Shown piece by piece: positions 47,553 through 58,539 of a stretch of 64,000 nt of DNA. Both the position numbers and the translations under genes were made by a program. The stretch is from Plasmodium relictum (Eukaryota; Apicomplexa; Aconoidasida; Haemosporida; Plasmodiidae), in assembly GCF_900005765.1 (NCBI RefSeq), contig NC_041684.1:1-64000 (forward strand), given 5' to 3'. The notes below the pieces were generated by a model, which was not told where the DNA came from, did no database searches, and was given only the letters and a program-made list of their open reading frames with translations. Position 1 is the stretch's first letter. Every line of letters starts with the position of its first letter.

Positions 47553-48926
47553 ATGAGCAATTTTTCTTTTTTAGAAGAAAAATATATAAGATTAATAAAT
47601 TTAGCTAAGAAGCTTCATGAATGTCAAAAATATATATTAAAATATCAAAAAATGGAAATAATATATAAATGCAACATTATACACTTACCAAACAGTGTAA
47701 AGTCTTCTAAATTTAAAATAAAAAACTTAAACAAAAAACAGAAAATAAAAAAAAAAAATTGTCTTCTAAGAAAGAACACAGTCAAAACAACAGAAACATA
47801 TGAATCAAACTTTTTACAACAAAAAGATCCTCCACTTTTTGGTAAGTTAAAAACAAACGTACTTGTTACAAAAATAAATAACAAAGTCTATGCATCTTAA
47901 AAATATTGGAAATACGATATATATGAAAAAAAAAATTATATAACTAAATTAAACATGAATTGTCAAATAAAAACAAATATGAGAAAAACAATTTAAAGGA
48001 GCCAGCAAGTTTTATTCATTCTAGGAGAAATGAAATAAGTGAAAAGATTCATTTAATTAATCAATAGCATGAAAGAAAAAAAAATACATAAATTTTTTAA
48101 AGAAAAGATAAAAATATTTTACCTTCACTTAAAAATACTTTTAATAATATTAATAAAGTTAATAAAGTAATTATCACTAACAAATATGAAGAATATTCAG
48201 ATATAAAAAAAAAAAAAACTAAGAAAAAAAAAGAAAAATACTAATGAAAAAGAAAACAAAAATTCATATAATTTAAAAAGTAGAGATTACATTACTTTAT
48301 TCCATTTAAAGCATAAATATAACAATAATCTTTGGAATATCTATAATAAGGTAAATCCATGTTTAAAACCTAAATTGTTTACTCATTATCATTCTGAAAA
48401 AACAAAATATAAAAATAAACACTCCTTATCAAATATGAATAACGGAAAAAGTATACCTTTATGTAGTAAAGATATTCCGACAAAACATAATATTAAATTA
48501 GTGAAAAAAATATAAAAACAACACAAAGACACCAAATCATATATATAATAATAGATTGACTTTAAAGAAAAGTGCATTAAATGTAAAAGGAAAAGAGACA
48601 TATAATTCAAATTTGAAAATTAATTTATCCAAATATAATAGTTACAAAAATAATCATAAACATTCAAATTTTAAAATAATAGAAAGTTTATTTAATAAAA
48701 GGAATTTTTCATCAAAAGTATGGAACTCCCTAAGAAATAATATTTCTCTTTTTAAAAGAATTCCTAATTTTATAACCAACAAAAAAAAATAAGAAATATC
48801 CTGAAAAATATAATACAAGAAAAAAATTTAACTCAAAAAAATTCTATGAAAGAAGAAAATGATAATTATTCAAATATCAATATTAAAGCTTTCAAAGAAC
48901 TTTTAAAAAACTTTAAATTGTCCTAA
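47553..48926 (+). pseudogene. Multiply frameshifted conserved-type gene, function unknown
   Basis: An open frame MSNFSFLEEKYIRLINLAKK (47553-47900, 115 aa) stops, but protein-like sequence continues across about 1 kb in changing frames: PASFIHSRRNEISEKIHL (~48.0 kb), NSYNLKSRDYITLFHLKHKY and NPCLKPKLFTHYHSEKTKYK (~48.26-48.5 kb), LTLKKSALNVKGKETYNSN (48556-48792), then SNINIKAFKELLKNFKLS ending at TAA 48926. Most switches fall in or near poly-A runs. The peptides are basic, Lys/Asn/Ser-rich, without a known domain. Either the gene has decayed in this lineage or the assembly has homopolymer errors; in-frame TAA/TAG codons outside homopolymers favour true decay. GT-AG introns that would repair the frame were not found. 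Confidence 0.6.
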
Positions 48927-50829
48927 CTTTATTATTTTCACTAAAAATAATAAGAAAAATTATAAAAATATAAAATATTAAGAAAAAAAGTGTATTCATA
49001 AATATATATAAATATATTTTATTAAAAAATTAATAAATAATCTTCCTAAAAATATTTTGAAGGATATATAAATAAACTATGCTTCTTTTATTTAATTCAT
49101 TAAATGATATATAATAATTTTAATAATGAAAAGGACATAATCATACATTAGTTTTATCATTTTGCTTTTATAATTAGTCCTAATATAATTCTACAAAATA
49201 AAAATTTATATTCCTCTTAAAAGACAGTTCATGTGTTTTAGCAAAAGATAAAAAGAGGAATGAATTATTATAATTCATAGATATAAGAAGATAAACTTTT
49301 TTAAACATTTTTAAAAATTTTAATTGTTTTGTGAATTTGTTGAACTCATTTTTTAACTATGCTTTAGTTCTAATAAATACATTTACATATATGTTTTATC
49401 TATTTTTTCATTTATTTTTTACTCCTAATTTTTACATTTAATTTTTTTTTTTCTTTCTTTAAATTATATTACTAATTTTAAGGAAATTATGAAAAATTAT
49501 ACTAATATTAAGCGAATACCACAACCAATATAAATCCGAATTTTTTTTCCATATATATATTATATAATATATATGAAACGATAAATCTTTTGAGAATTAA
49601 ATATTTATAAATATATTTTTTTTTTTTTTTTGAATAACACAAAAAATATTGTGTTATTTTATGTACATAAAATTTGTTACATTTTAAATATATATATATA
49701 TATTTTAATTAATACAATGCAGCTAACACACTTATTAAAATGTAAAAAAATTGTCATTTAAAAATTTTACATTAACTATGATTATTCTTTTATTCATTAA
49801 TTAAAAATTAAAATGTAAATTTCCTATATTTTACGTGGAATTTTTGTCACCCACTAAAATTTATGTCATATAGAAAATATATAAAAAAATGATTTTCTAA
49901 TTTAATTGAATAAAATTTGTAAAATTAGAAAAAAAATTTCTATCTTAAATTTTTTTTTTCCTTTTTATATTATTAAAAATTAAAAAAAATGATATATTTT
50001 TAAAATAAATTCTTAAAATTTACTAAAAATTTGTTTAATATCATTAATTCCATTATAAAAATACAAAAAAAAAAAAAAAAAATGAAATATGTAAAATATG
50101 GATAAAATAGCCACACATTTTTTTTTTTCTTTTTTTTTGATGCACACAGAAAAAATCTGAACAACTAAATATATTTTATGAACGCCGAAAATAATATTAA
50201 TAGTATTTTTAAATCCAAAATTTTTTTTTTTGAAAATACATCCATTTCTACTTTAAAAAAAAAAAAAAAATAAAGGATATATACGCCATTGTTATGAACA
50301 TTTTAACGACGTAGTTTTCTTTTAATAAAAATTTTGAATTTTATTTAGCTATTTTTTTTTTTTTTTCTGGTTTAATATTAATTATAATTTCTGAACAATT
50401 TTAATACCAAAATTTATTTTATATATTTTTTATTTTGGATTTACCTTGATATAGTTACTTTCTATAATCAATTACAAATTATCAAAGTCGTTTAAATATA
50501 TCATAAAAAATTATATGTATATATGTAACTTTATTTTTTATAACTATCATTTCTGATTATTTTCCTATTCTCCGAATATTTTATTTTTAATTTTAATTTT
50601 ATTTCTTATTGCAATTTTTTTTACTTTTCTTTAAATATTTTAATGTCTTTTTTTTCTCTCCTTCCTCTATACTCATAAAATTCATTTAACATAGTCACTT
50701 ATGTTTATTCAACTTTTATAACTTTATGTAATTTGTTAAATTTTTCACTAATCAAAAGTAATAATTAAATTAAATAGTTAATATATAAAAAATAAAGTAA
50801 TATATATAAAAAATAAAACAAAATAAATA
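48927..50829. other. 1.9-kb AT-rich intergenic DNA
   Basis: Nothing but homopolymer and AT-repeat sequence was recognised; includes the promoter of the thioredoxin-like gene at its right end. Confidence 0.5.
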
Positions 50830-51486
50830 ATGCCAAGAATTTATAGACCTAAGTCTAGTGTAACATATTCAAAGGGTTGCTATTTAGGTGAAAATAACAC
50901 AGGCCTTGGTGGTTATAAAATAACTAGTGGTGCACATCATTTACCTCCTTGTGGATACGCAGTTTTAGAAGATAAAAAAAAAGAAATGGCATACGGAGGA
51001 ATTTTGCAGCTAAATGATGATATTCTAAAAAGAGATTATAATGGATGCTTTAAACCTATATCCAAAGATGAATTACGTAATAAATCAGTTGCATTCTATT
51101 TTGCAAGTCATGAAAACGCAAAATGTAGAAGTTTTACTCCATTTTTGACACAATTTTATAAGTCAATTAATTCATCAACACCAAAAGAAAAAATTGAAAT
51201 AATATTAGTTAGTTTAGACAAAGATGAAGAAAAATTTAATGAACACATTAAACATATACCATGGGCTGTTGTTGCCTACAATAGTGATTTAAAAAAACAT
51301 TTAATAAAAAGATATGAAGTTAGAGAAGATCCTGAATCATTACCCAATGGAAGTGTTCCCATTACAGGATTACCAAAACTTGTAGTAGTTGGTGAAAATG
51401 GAGAAAAACTTCATTGGCTTTCATGTGACAATCATTCTCAAACAATTTTAAGAGAATGGGATTTTCACTCTTCTAGATGGACATAA
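50830..51486 (+). CDS. Nucleoredoxin/tryparedoxin-like thioredoxin-fold protein lacking the CxxC motif
   Basis: 218 aa, single exon. Residues 84-200 follow the nucleoredoxin/tryparedoxin pattern: KSVAFYFASHENAKCRSFTPFLTQFY (where active members have W-C-P-P-C-R-x-F-T-P), EIILVSLDKDEEKFNEHIKHIPW (cf. VFVSSDRDEESFNEYFKEMPW), and GLPKLVVVGENG with the conserved cis-proline P182. The Trp and the nucleophilic Cys are replaced (E95, N96) and only the resolving Cys (C99) remains, so ordinary disulphide reductase activity is unlikely. Residues 1-75 form an extra N-terminal Gly/Tyr-rich domain with no recognised family. No signal peptide or TM, so probably cytosolic. The next gene, on the minus strand, is convergent. 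Confidence 0.85.
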   Translation: MPRIYRPKSSVTYSKGCYLGENNTGLGGYKITSGAHHLPPCGYAVLEDKKKEMAYGGILQLNDDILKRDYNGCFKPISKDELRNKSVAFYFASHENAKCRSFTPFLTQFYKSINSSTPKEKIEIILVSLDKDEEKFNEHIKHIPWAVVAYNSDLKKHLIKRYEVREDPESLPNGSVPITGLPKLVVVGENGEKLHWLSCDNHSQTILREWDFHSSRWT

Positions 51487-52263
51487 TTTTTTAAATTCTT
51501 TTTTTTCTTATGTATAATTTTTCTTATAAAAAATAAAAGTATTAGGAATATTTTAATCATTTATATATTATTATAATTGTTATGTATTTATTATTTATTT
51601 TATTTTTTTTTTTTAATTAACTTTCTCTTTTATAATTTTTTTTTTTATTTTTTTAAATTTACTTTAAAAAAAATTATTGTCTTTTCTAAATTTATTTTTA
51701 AAATGTTATATATTAATACATGCATATAATATGTAGTGTTTCCTCCATGCATGTAATCATTTTTTTCTACTTATATATTACTTTTTTAGTTTGTATTTTA
51801 AAAAAATTTTTATATATATTTTGTATGTCTAATTTGTTGAAAAGCATTAAACATATTTTATTTTTAATTTTTATATTTTTCTTTTATATTATTTTCATTT
51901 AAAATATATATAATAAAACATTTTAATTTGTAGAGCAGTTACCAAAACTTTATTCACTTATTGGATTTAAAAATTAATTTAAATATATATTTTTGTACAA
52001 TTTTAATTTTTAAAAATTAAACAATTTAATTCTATAATAAGAATTCTATATAGATACCTTTGAATAATTTCAAATATGGAATATAAATCTTGATAAAATA
52101 GAATAGAAAAATTTTAAGCTTCAATGACACAATCCTATAAATTTTATTAAATAAAAAAAAAAAATAAAATAAAATAATATATATATTTATAAAATAAGAT
52201 ATATATTCCATTTTAATATTAAAATATTTATTGATAATTAAAATTTTCTTTTTTTTCTCTATT
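51487..52263. other. Convergent intergenic region
   Basis: 3' flanks of two facing genes, AT-rich; open stretch 51720-51902 is low complexity. Confidence 0.5.
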
Positions 52264-55101
52264 TTATTTGTTTTGCTTTTTTTTTACTAGTACAAAAGGA
52301 CCAACTATCACTTCAGAAGTATGCCTTATATTTTTTTTATATTTATAATTCAAGCCGTTTATTATTTGTATTAAACAATTATAAACTTCATTATGTGTTT
52401 CTAAAAAATAATGTTAAAAAATATTTTATATTTAACAAAAATTATTAAAATGAATTCATATTTTTGTATGAAAAGAAAAAAAAAAAAAAAGTCGTTTACT
52501 TGAAGTTAAGGCCATTTCATTCTGTTGGTAATTCTTTGCCTTTGCATAATCTAAAAATTTATTAATTTTCCTAAGAACATTCAGTGAAAATAGGTATAAA
52601 ATAATATTATTATTTGAAACATATATCTTCATACTTTTATTTACTATATTATTTTTCAAATCTTCTAATGTGTCTAAATTAGAATTATCCATATAATAAT
52701 TCAAATATCTAAAATTTTCTTTTGAAGTACTTTCAAAATTTATAAAATCAAATAGTAATACATTTTGTTTTAAATTTGTTAACTGATTTTCTGATATTCC
52801 ATGAATATTAATGATATTTAAATACAAACATAAAAAGCATGTGTAAATTTGCCTAATACTTATTTCACAAAGTTTTTCAGGATTCATATGATATACTATA
52901 TGAAACAATATCCTAGCAGAAAATGTTACATTAAAATTGAAATCGTTAATTCTCTTTTTCTTATATATAAAAGAAAAGTTATTATATACATCCTCCTTAT
53001 CATCATTTATAACTAATGGATCTTTGAGTTCTTCTTTTGTTTGATTAAGTGGTAAAGGATATATAAAATGAGGTATATTTAATGAAAAATAACATAATAA
53101 ACATTTATTTTCAAAACTTATCATATCAAAATGTTGATTTATACAAAAATAAAAGGTACTTAAAGTATATAATTTAAGTAAATTAGCATTCCTATCAAAA
53201 TTGTTAAAAATAGGAAATGAACTATCTGGATAGGAATTTAATTTTATCCAAAAATTATTTTCAGAATTTTTGCTATTATTTTGAATATTCTTAAAATCTA
53301 TAGTAGAAAAAATTTTCAAATCATTAATTTCTTTTCTATTAGTTTCTTTTTCTTTTTCATCCTTTTTATCTTTAGAAATTAGTTTAATTACATTATCGAT
53401 ATTATAAGGAAAGTACTCATCAATATCATTATTCAGAAAAGTAAATCTACTCATTAAATCTGATTTAGAAAATGATTGAAAAATCCTGATAACTAAAGAA
53501 CATTCTTTTTCGTTTAAAAAATAAATTTTTTTACGTGATTTTTCTATAAAATAAGTACCTTGAACATTTTGTTTTATGAGTGTTATATTTTCCTTTAGAA
53601 ATGAATTATTATTCAAGGCATTAATATATGCTTTATGAATTAACTTGATAAATTGATAATACAACAACAGAGATACTTGTTCATCATATATATTTTTTTC
53701 ATTTATTGCATATAAAAAGTCTGCAATACTATATAACGAAAAATGTTTCCATAAATAATGTACCTTATAGTTAAAAGCGTAAAAAATATCTAATGAATTT
53801 AATTTTAATTTTGCTATCGAAAGAGCTAAAGAAGAGATTTGTATCGAATTAATACCATTTAAAATATTTTCATTCTGTAAGTAATTTATTAACCTCGATA
53901 ATAAGTTATAATATTTCTTTTCATATATTTCATTATTTAAATTTATTAAAGAATAATTGCTTTTTAAATAAGAATACGTGTTTTCAAAAGTAGTCGTTTC
54001 ATGTTCTTCGATATAAAATTTTTTATATAAATTTATTTTTTTTATAATACATTTTAAATAATACTCAAACTTTGCATTGGTCACTCTTTTTAATAATGAT
54101 AATTTATTATACTTTTTGTTCATAAAATTATTTTTTGAGAAGCTGTACATTATGTTACAAATATCAATATTATTTAAGTAATTAAAATATTTTTCAAAAT
54201 ATTCAGAACAATAGAAAAAAAATTCTAAATGAACGGTATTTGACTTAACTAATGAATGCAAAATAATAACCAATTTTGAAATGTTATTTTTATCTACTAA
54301 AAAGTAATTTATTTTTTGTTTTTTTAAAGAATACTTATTTGATTTTGAATATTTCATTTCTTTATTTGTAAAAGGTTGACTCATATCATAACTATTCTTA
54401 TTTCTTAATTTTGTGAACACAAAATAATCAGCAAAATAATAAAATAATATATTATAATCATCTAAATTTAATTTAGAAAATAAGTTTAATGTACAACTAA
54501 CACTATCTAAATCCATGTGCTCTGTATCAAGAAGAAATCTAATAGCTATTTCATCATAAATTTTATGATAAATTTTATGATTTTTTTTTATTAATTTTAT
54601 ATAACCATCATATAAAATATATATGAAAGGCAAAATCTCTAATTTCCCAATCTCCTTATCTTCTTTTTCAATATATATTTTTAAATCTAAATTATATAAC
54701 ACACTAGCTTTGCTTAAGGAATTAGCAATCAAATAATAACTTTGTACATTAATTCGATGTATCATATTCCCTTTGATTAATTTGTTACTACATTTTAACC
54801 AAAAGTCATTTTCTTTAAAGTATTTTATTTTTGATAATATATTCATACAATATGATAAATCTCTTCCTAACATTTTATTATAATTTATATTTGATATAGC
54901 ATTTTCATACTTCCTATATATATGTATTAAATTATTCACATTTTCCTTTTCCTTTTCATTTTTTAATTTATCATTTATATGATTAAATATTCTACTTATA
55001 TTAGATGAATAAACACCTGTATTATAATTTCTACTGATTAATTTAGTATAAAAACATGTTAATTCATGTTTATTCACAAATAATTTATTAATCAAAAACA
55101 T
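52264..55101 (-). CDS. Putative organellar RNA-binding repeat protein (HPR/FASTK-RAP-like), 2 exons
   Basis: Exon 1 is 52500-55101 and exon 2 is 52264-52400, phase 1, total 912 aa. Without the second exon the frame runs into an intronic poly-Phe tail. The N-terminus (MFLINKLFVNKHELTCFYTKLISRNYN) lacks acids and looks mitochondrial. Helical repeats of about 37 residues recur, e.g. HMDLDSVSCTLNLFSKLNLD, NNIDICNIMYSFSKNNFM, NSIQISSLALSIAKLKLNS and FSLYSIADFLYAINEKNI, the pattern of heptatricopeptide-type repeats in apicomplexan mitochondrial RNA-binding proteins. The end, SSKTHNEVYNCLIQIINGLN-like once spliced, resembles the sequence leading into RAP domains, but a full RAP domain is not visible. 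Expected role: processing or assembly of fragmented mitochondrial rRNA. Assignment is by pattern only. Confidence 0.65.
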
Positions 55102-56261
55102 ATTATCGTATCATTATTTCTATTTTATCTCTTTTTTCTTTTTTTTTTCCTACATAAACATATGCTTATACTGAAAAATTTAATTTAAAATTTACAAAAA
55201 TAAAACATTTTATTAAGATATTTTGCTATGTTAAAAAAAAAATATATTCTTATTTATAAGGAAAAATATTACTAATATTAAAAGAACCATTTCTTTTTAA
55301 ATCCAATTACCATACTTTTTAAAAAAAATAAAAAAGAAAACTAACAATAATACAACATTCTATATGAAATATCAAAAAAAAAATATGCTCAGAATTTAAT
55401 AACTTTGAAAAACGTGAAGGTGTAAACATAGAAAAAAATAAAATAAAATAAGTAAATAAAATATTAATAACTATATTATTATTATTTTTTTTTTTTTTTC
55501 TATACTTAAAAAAAAAAAAAAAGCGGAAATAAAAATATCTTATACTTTTGTAATTTCTTTTTTCTAGTATTTTTTTATTTATGTCAAATGAAATAATTAC
55601 TATTCAAGCACAAATTTAGAAAAAAAAAAATAGGGTGTATCTTAAATTACACAGATTAAAAAAAAAAAAAAAAATACATTTAAAATAAAATGAGATACAA
55701 GAAAAAAAATATGAAAAGTTAAATAAAGTATATTAGTAAAAATATTTGATAAATAAAAGATGTATTTGAAATATTAAAAATATTATAATTAATTAAAAAC
55801 ATATAAATTTTGTTTTTGCATAAATAGGAATATAAAATAAGAAAAAAAGAAATAAATAGAATTAAAATAGAAAAAGTTAAAAATATACTCTTTTTAAATA
55901 TAAATACTATAAATTAACGCAACTCATTTTTTATTTTATTTTTTTTTATATGGGTATTGAAGAGTAGTGTGAAATTTTAAAATAAGTAATTTTTATAAAT
56001 ATATATTTGTTGAGTAAATTATTAAATATATTTTATTATCATAGAAAGCATATAAAAAAAAAAAATTTTTTTTTTATATATTTCTTTTATATAATATTTT
56101 ATTTTATTTTATTTTCGTTAATACTTTTTAAAAAATTACACAATATTTAGCTATTTATATATAAAAAGAATTACATAATATATATAATATTTGAAATTTT
56201 TAATTTTATATTCTCATAATTTGAAAAATAAAAAAGAAAAGAATAAAAAAGATAAACAAAA
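55102..56261. other. Divergent promoter region
   Basis: 1.16 kb between two genes transcribed away from each other; poly-A/T tracts, no gene. Confidence 0.5.
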
Positions 56262-57822
56262 ATGGAGGAAGATAATGCTGCTAAAATAATTGGATCACAT
56301 GATAATCTTTTGACAGACCCAAGGATAGCCCAAGACTTTAGTAATGAAACTGATGAACTATTGAAGAAAGCTGAAAAATATTACAAAGTAATTTCTTAAT
56401 ATTTTAATTTTTTTTTTTATTATATTTTTTCTAATAAATTATTTATGTTATATAATAATTTTTAACATTTTTTTTTTTATACTAATTTATTTGCTTCATA
56501 TTTTTTCTATTATATATATATATAACTTTTTTAATTAAAAGGTAGGGGATTTTGAAATTATATTAGAAGATTTAATAACATTAGAGAAGAAATGCAGACA
56601 ATCATTTGATGGAATATCTACTAGTAAAATATGTTGTTTTATTTTGAATAAATATAAATTAAGCGATAATTATAAAAAAGTAAGTGAATATTTAATTTTT
56701 TTTAATAAAAAAAGGGGGCAGTTAAAAAGAACAATAATCGATATGATAAATTTATGCAAATCTTGGATTAATGATATTGAAAATAAAGAAGAAAAGTTAA
56801 ATTTAATAAATACCTTATGCACAATAAGTGAAGGTAAAATATTTGTAGAAGTAGAAAGGTCAGAGATAATAAGAATTTTATCAAAAATAAAAGAAGATGA
56901 TGGTAATGTAGAAGAGGCTGCAAATATCCTACAAGAAGTGCAAGTGGAAACGTTTATATCAATGAATAAAAGAGAAAAAACAGAATATATTCTAGAGCAA
57001 ATGAGATTAGTTCTGTTGAGAAAGGATTATATTAGATGTCATGTCATTAGTAGAAAAATCAATCCCACTTTATTAAATAATGAGGAATTTTATGATTTAA
57101 AATTAAAATATTTTATGTATATGATAGAATATTATATATATGAAGAATCATATTCTGATGTTGCTAAATGTTATGAACAAAGATTTAACACAGATTTTAT
57201 TTTAAAAGATCCAAATTTATGGATTGATGAATTAAAATGTTACATTTTATTTTTAATTCTTTCTCCTTTTGATGAACAACAAAGTAAATTTTTAAACTTA
57301 GTTAAAATTGAAAAAAAAAGATTGAAAGAAATTCCTATATTTGAACAGCTAGTTAAAGACTTTATTAATCAAGATTTAATTCACTGGCCTTTACAATACC
57401 AAGACGAATTACTTCATTTTTACGTTTTTAACGATACAAAATTTTTAGGTGGGGAAAATAGATGGAACTTATTTAAAAAAAAAGTTATGCATCATAATAT
57501 TCATGTGATTTCAAATTGTTATAATAAAATTTCATTAAATAGATTATCTGAATTATTAAATGCATCTGTAGAAGAATCAGAAAATCTATTATCTGAATTA
57601 GTTTCAAATAAGTTTTTAATTGCAAAAATTGATAGACTATATGGAATTATCAAATTTGGGCAAAAGAACAATCCTGAAAATTTATTAAATAATTGGTCAT
57701 CTCAAATTAATCAAATATTAGATCTTTTAGAGGAATCTTCTCATTTAATACAAAAAGAAAGAATGCTGCATGAAGCAAAACTTAAAAGAATGCAATTAGA
57801 AAATAAAAATTTAACTTTATAA
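56262..57822 (+). CDS. RPN5: 26S proteasome regulatory subunit RPN5 (PCI domain), 2 exons
   Basis: Exon 1 is 56262-56387 (MEEDNAAKIIGSHDNLLTDP...), exon 2 is 56542-57822, phase 0, total 468 aa. The upstream exon supplies the true start; the ATG at 56644 is internal. Rpn5 features: LEKKCRQSFDGISTSKI (cf. LEKQTRTASDMVSTSRIL), LCTISEGKIFVEVERSEI, EEAANILQEVQVETF (cf. EAAdiLqEvQVETYGSM), LRKDYIRCHVISRKI, and a C-terminal PCI winged helix with NRLSELLNASVEESENLLSELVSNKFLIAKIDR. Rpn5 is a lid subunit of the 19S particle that scaffolds the Rpn11 deubiquitinase. Length fits the family (about 450-470). Confidence 0.95.
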
Positions 57823-58539
57823 AATAGTATAACAAAAAAAAAAAAAAAGGAAAAGCTATATATATATGCATATATATTTTTTTTTTTCTATATTTTATTC
57901 ATAATATATCAATATATTATGATATTTTGTTATAACTAATAAATATAAATAATTTTTTTTCCGTTGTTTAGTAAATTTTAATTCATTTTATATTCATTTT
58001 ATTCATATATACATTTAAATTTTATTTTACAAATAAAAAAAAAAAAAAAAGAAATTAAATATTAAAAAGACTTTAAATTTTAAAAATAAAAATTGCCATT
58101 TTGGATTCTATTTTTTATTATTTTGTTCTAATCTAATAAAATTTTTTTTAAAAAAATTTTTTTTCTTTAATAGCATTGTCATTTAAAAGTAGAAAAAATA
58201 AAATGAAATGGCTTAACATATTAATTCACAATTTATTATTTATATGATACAAATATATGTGAAGGTTAAAAATCAAGTTGAAACAAAAACCAATCAAGAA
58301 ATCTCATTAAAATAAAATAAAATAGAAGAAATATTCTCCTAAAAAAAAATTTTTTTTTTTTGAATAATTTTAAAAATAACAATCATAGTATTTTTATTTT
58401 ATTAAATAAATGAATACAATAATGTGTTTCTATAAGATTAATAGTATAAATTAAAAATGGCAATAATAATATGAAGTTTATTGTAAAAAAAGAAAATAAA
58501 AAATTCAAATTAGAGAAAGAATTTTAAGAGAAAAAAAAA
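57823..58539. other. AT-rich intergenic DNA
   Basis: Between two co-directional genes; no feature recognised. Confidence 0.5.
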
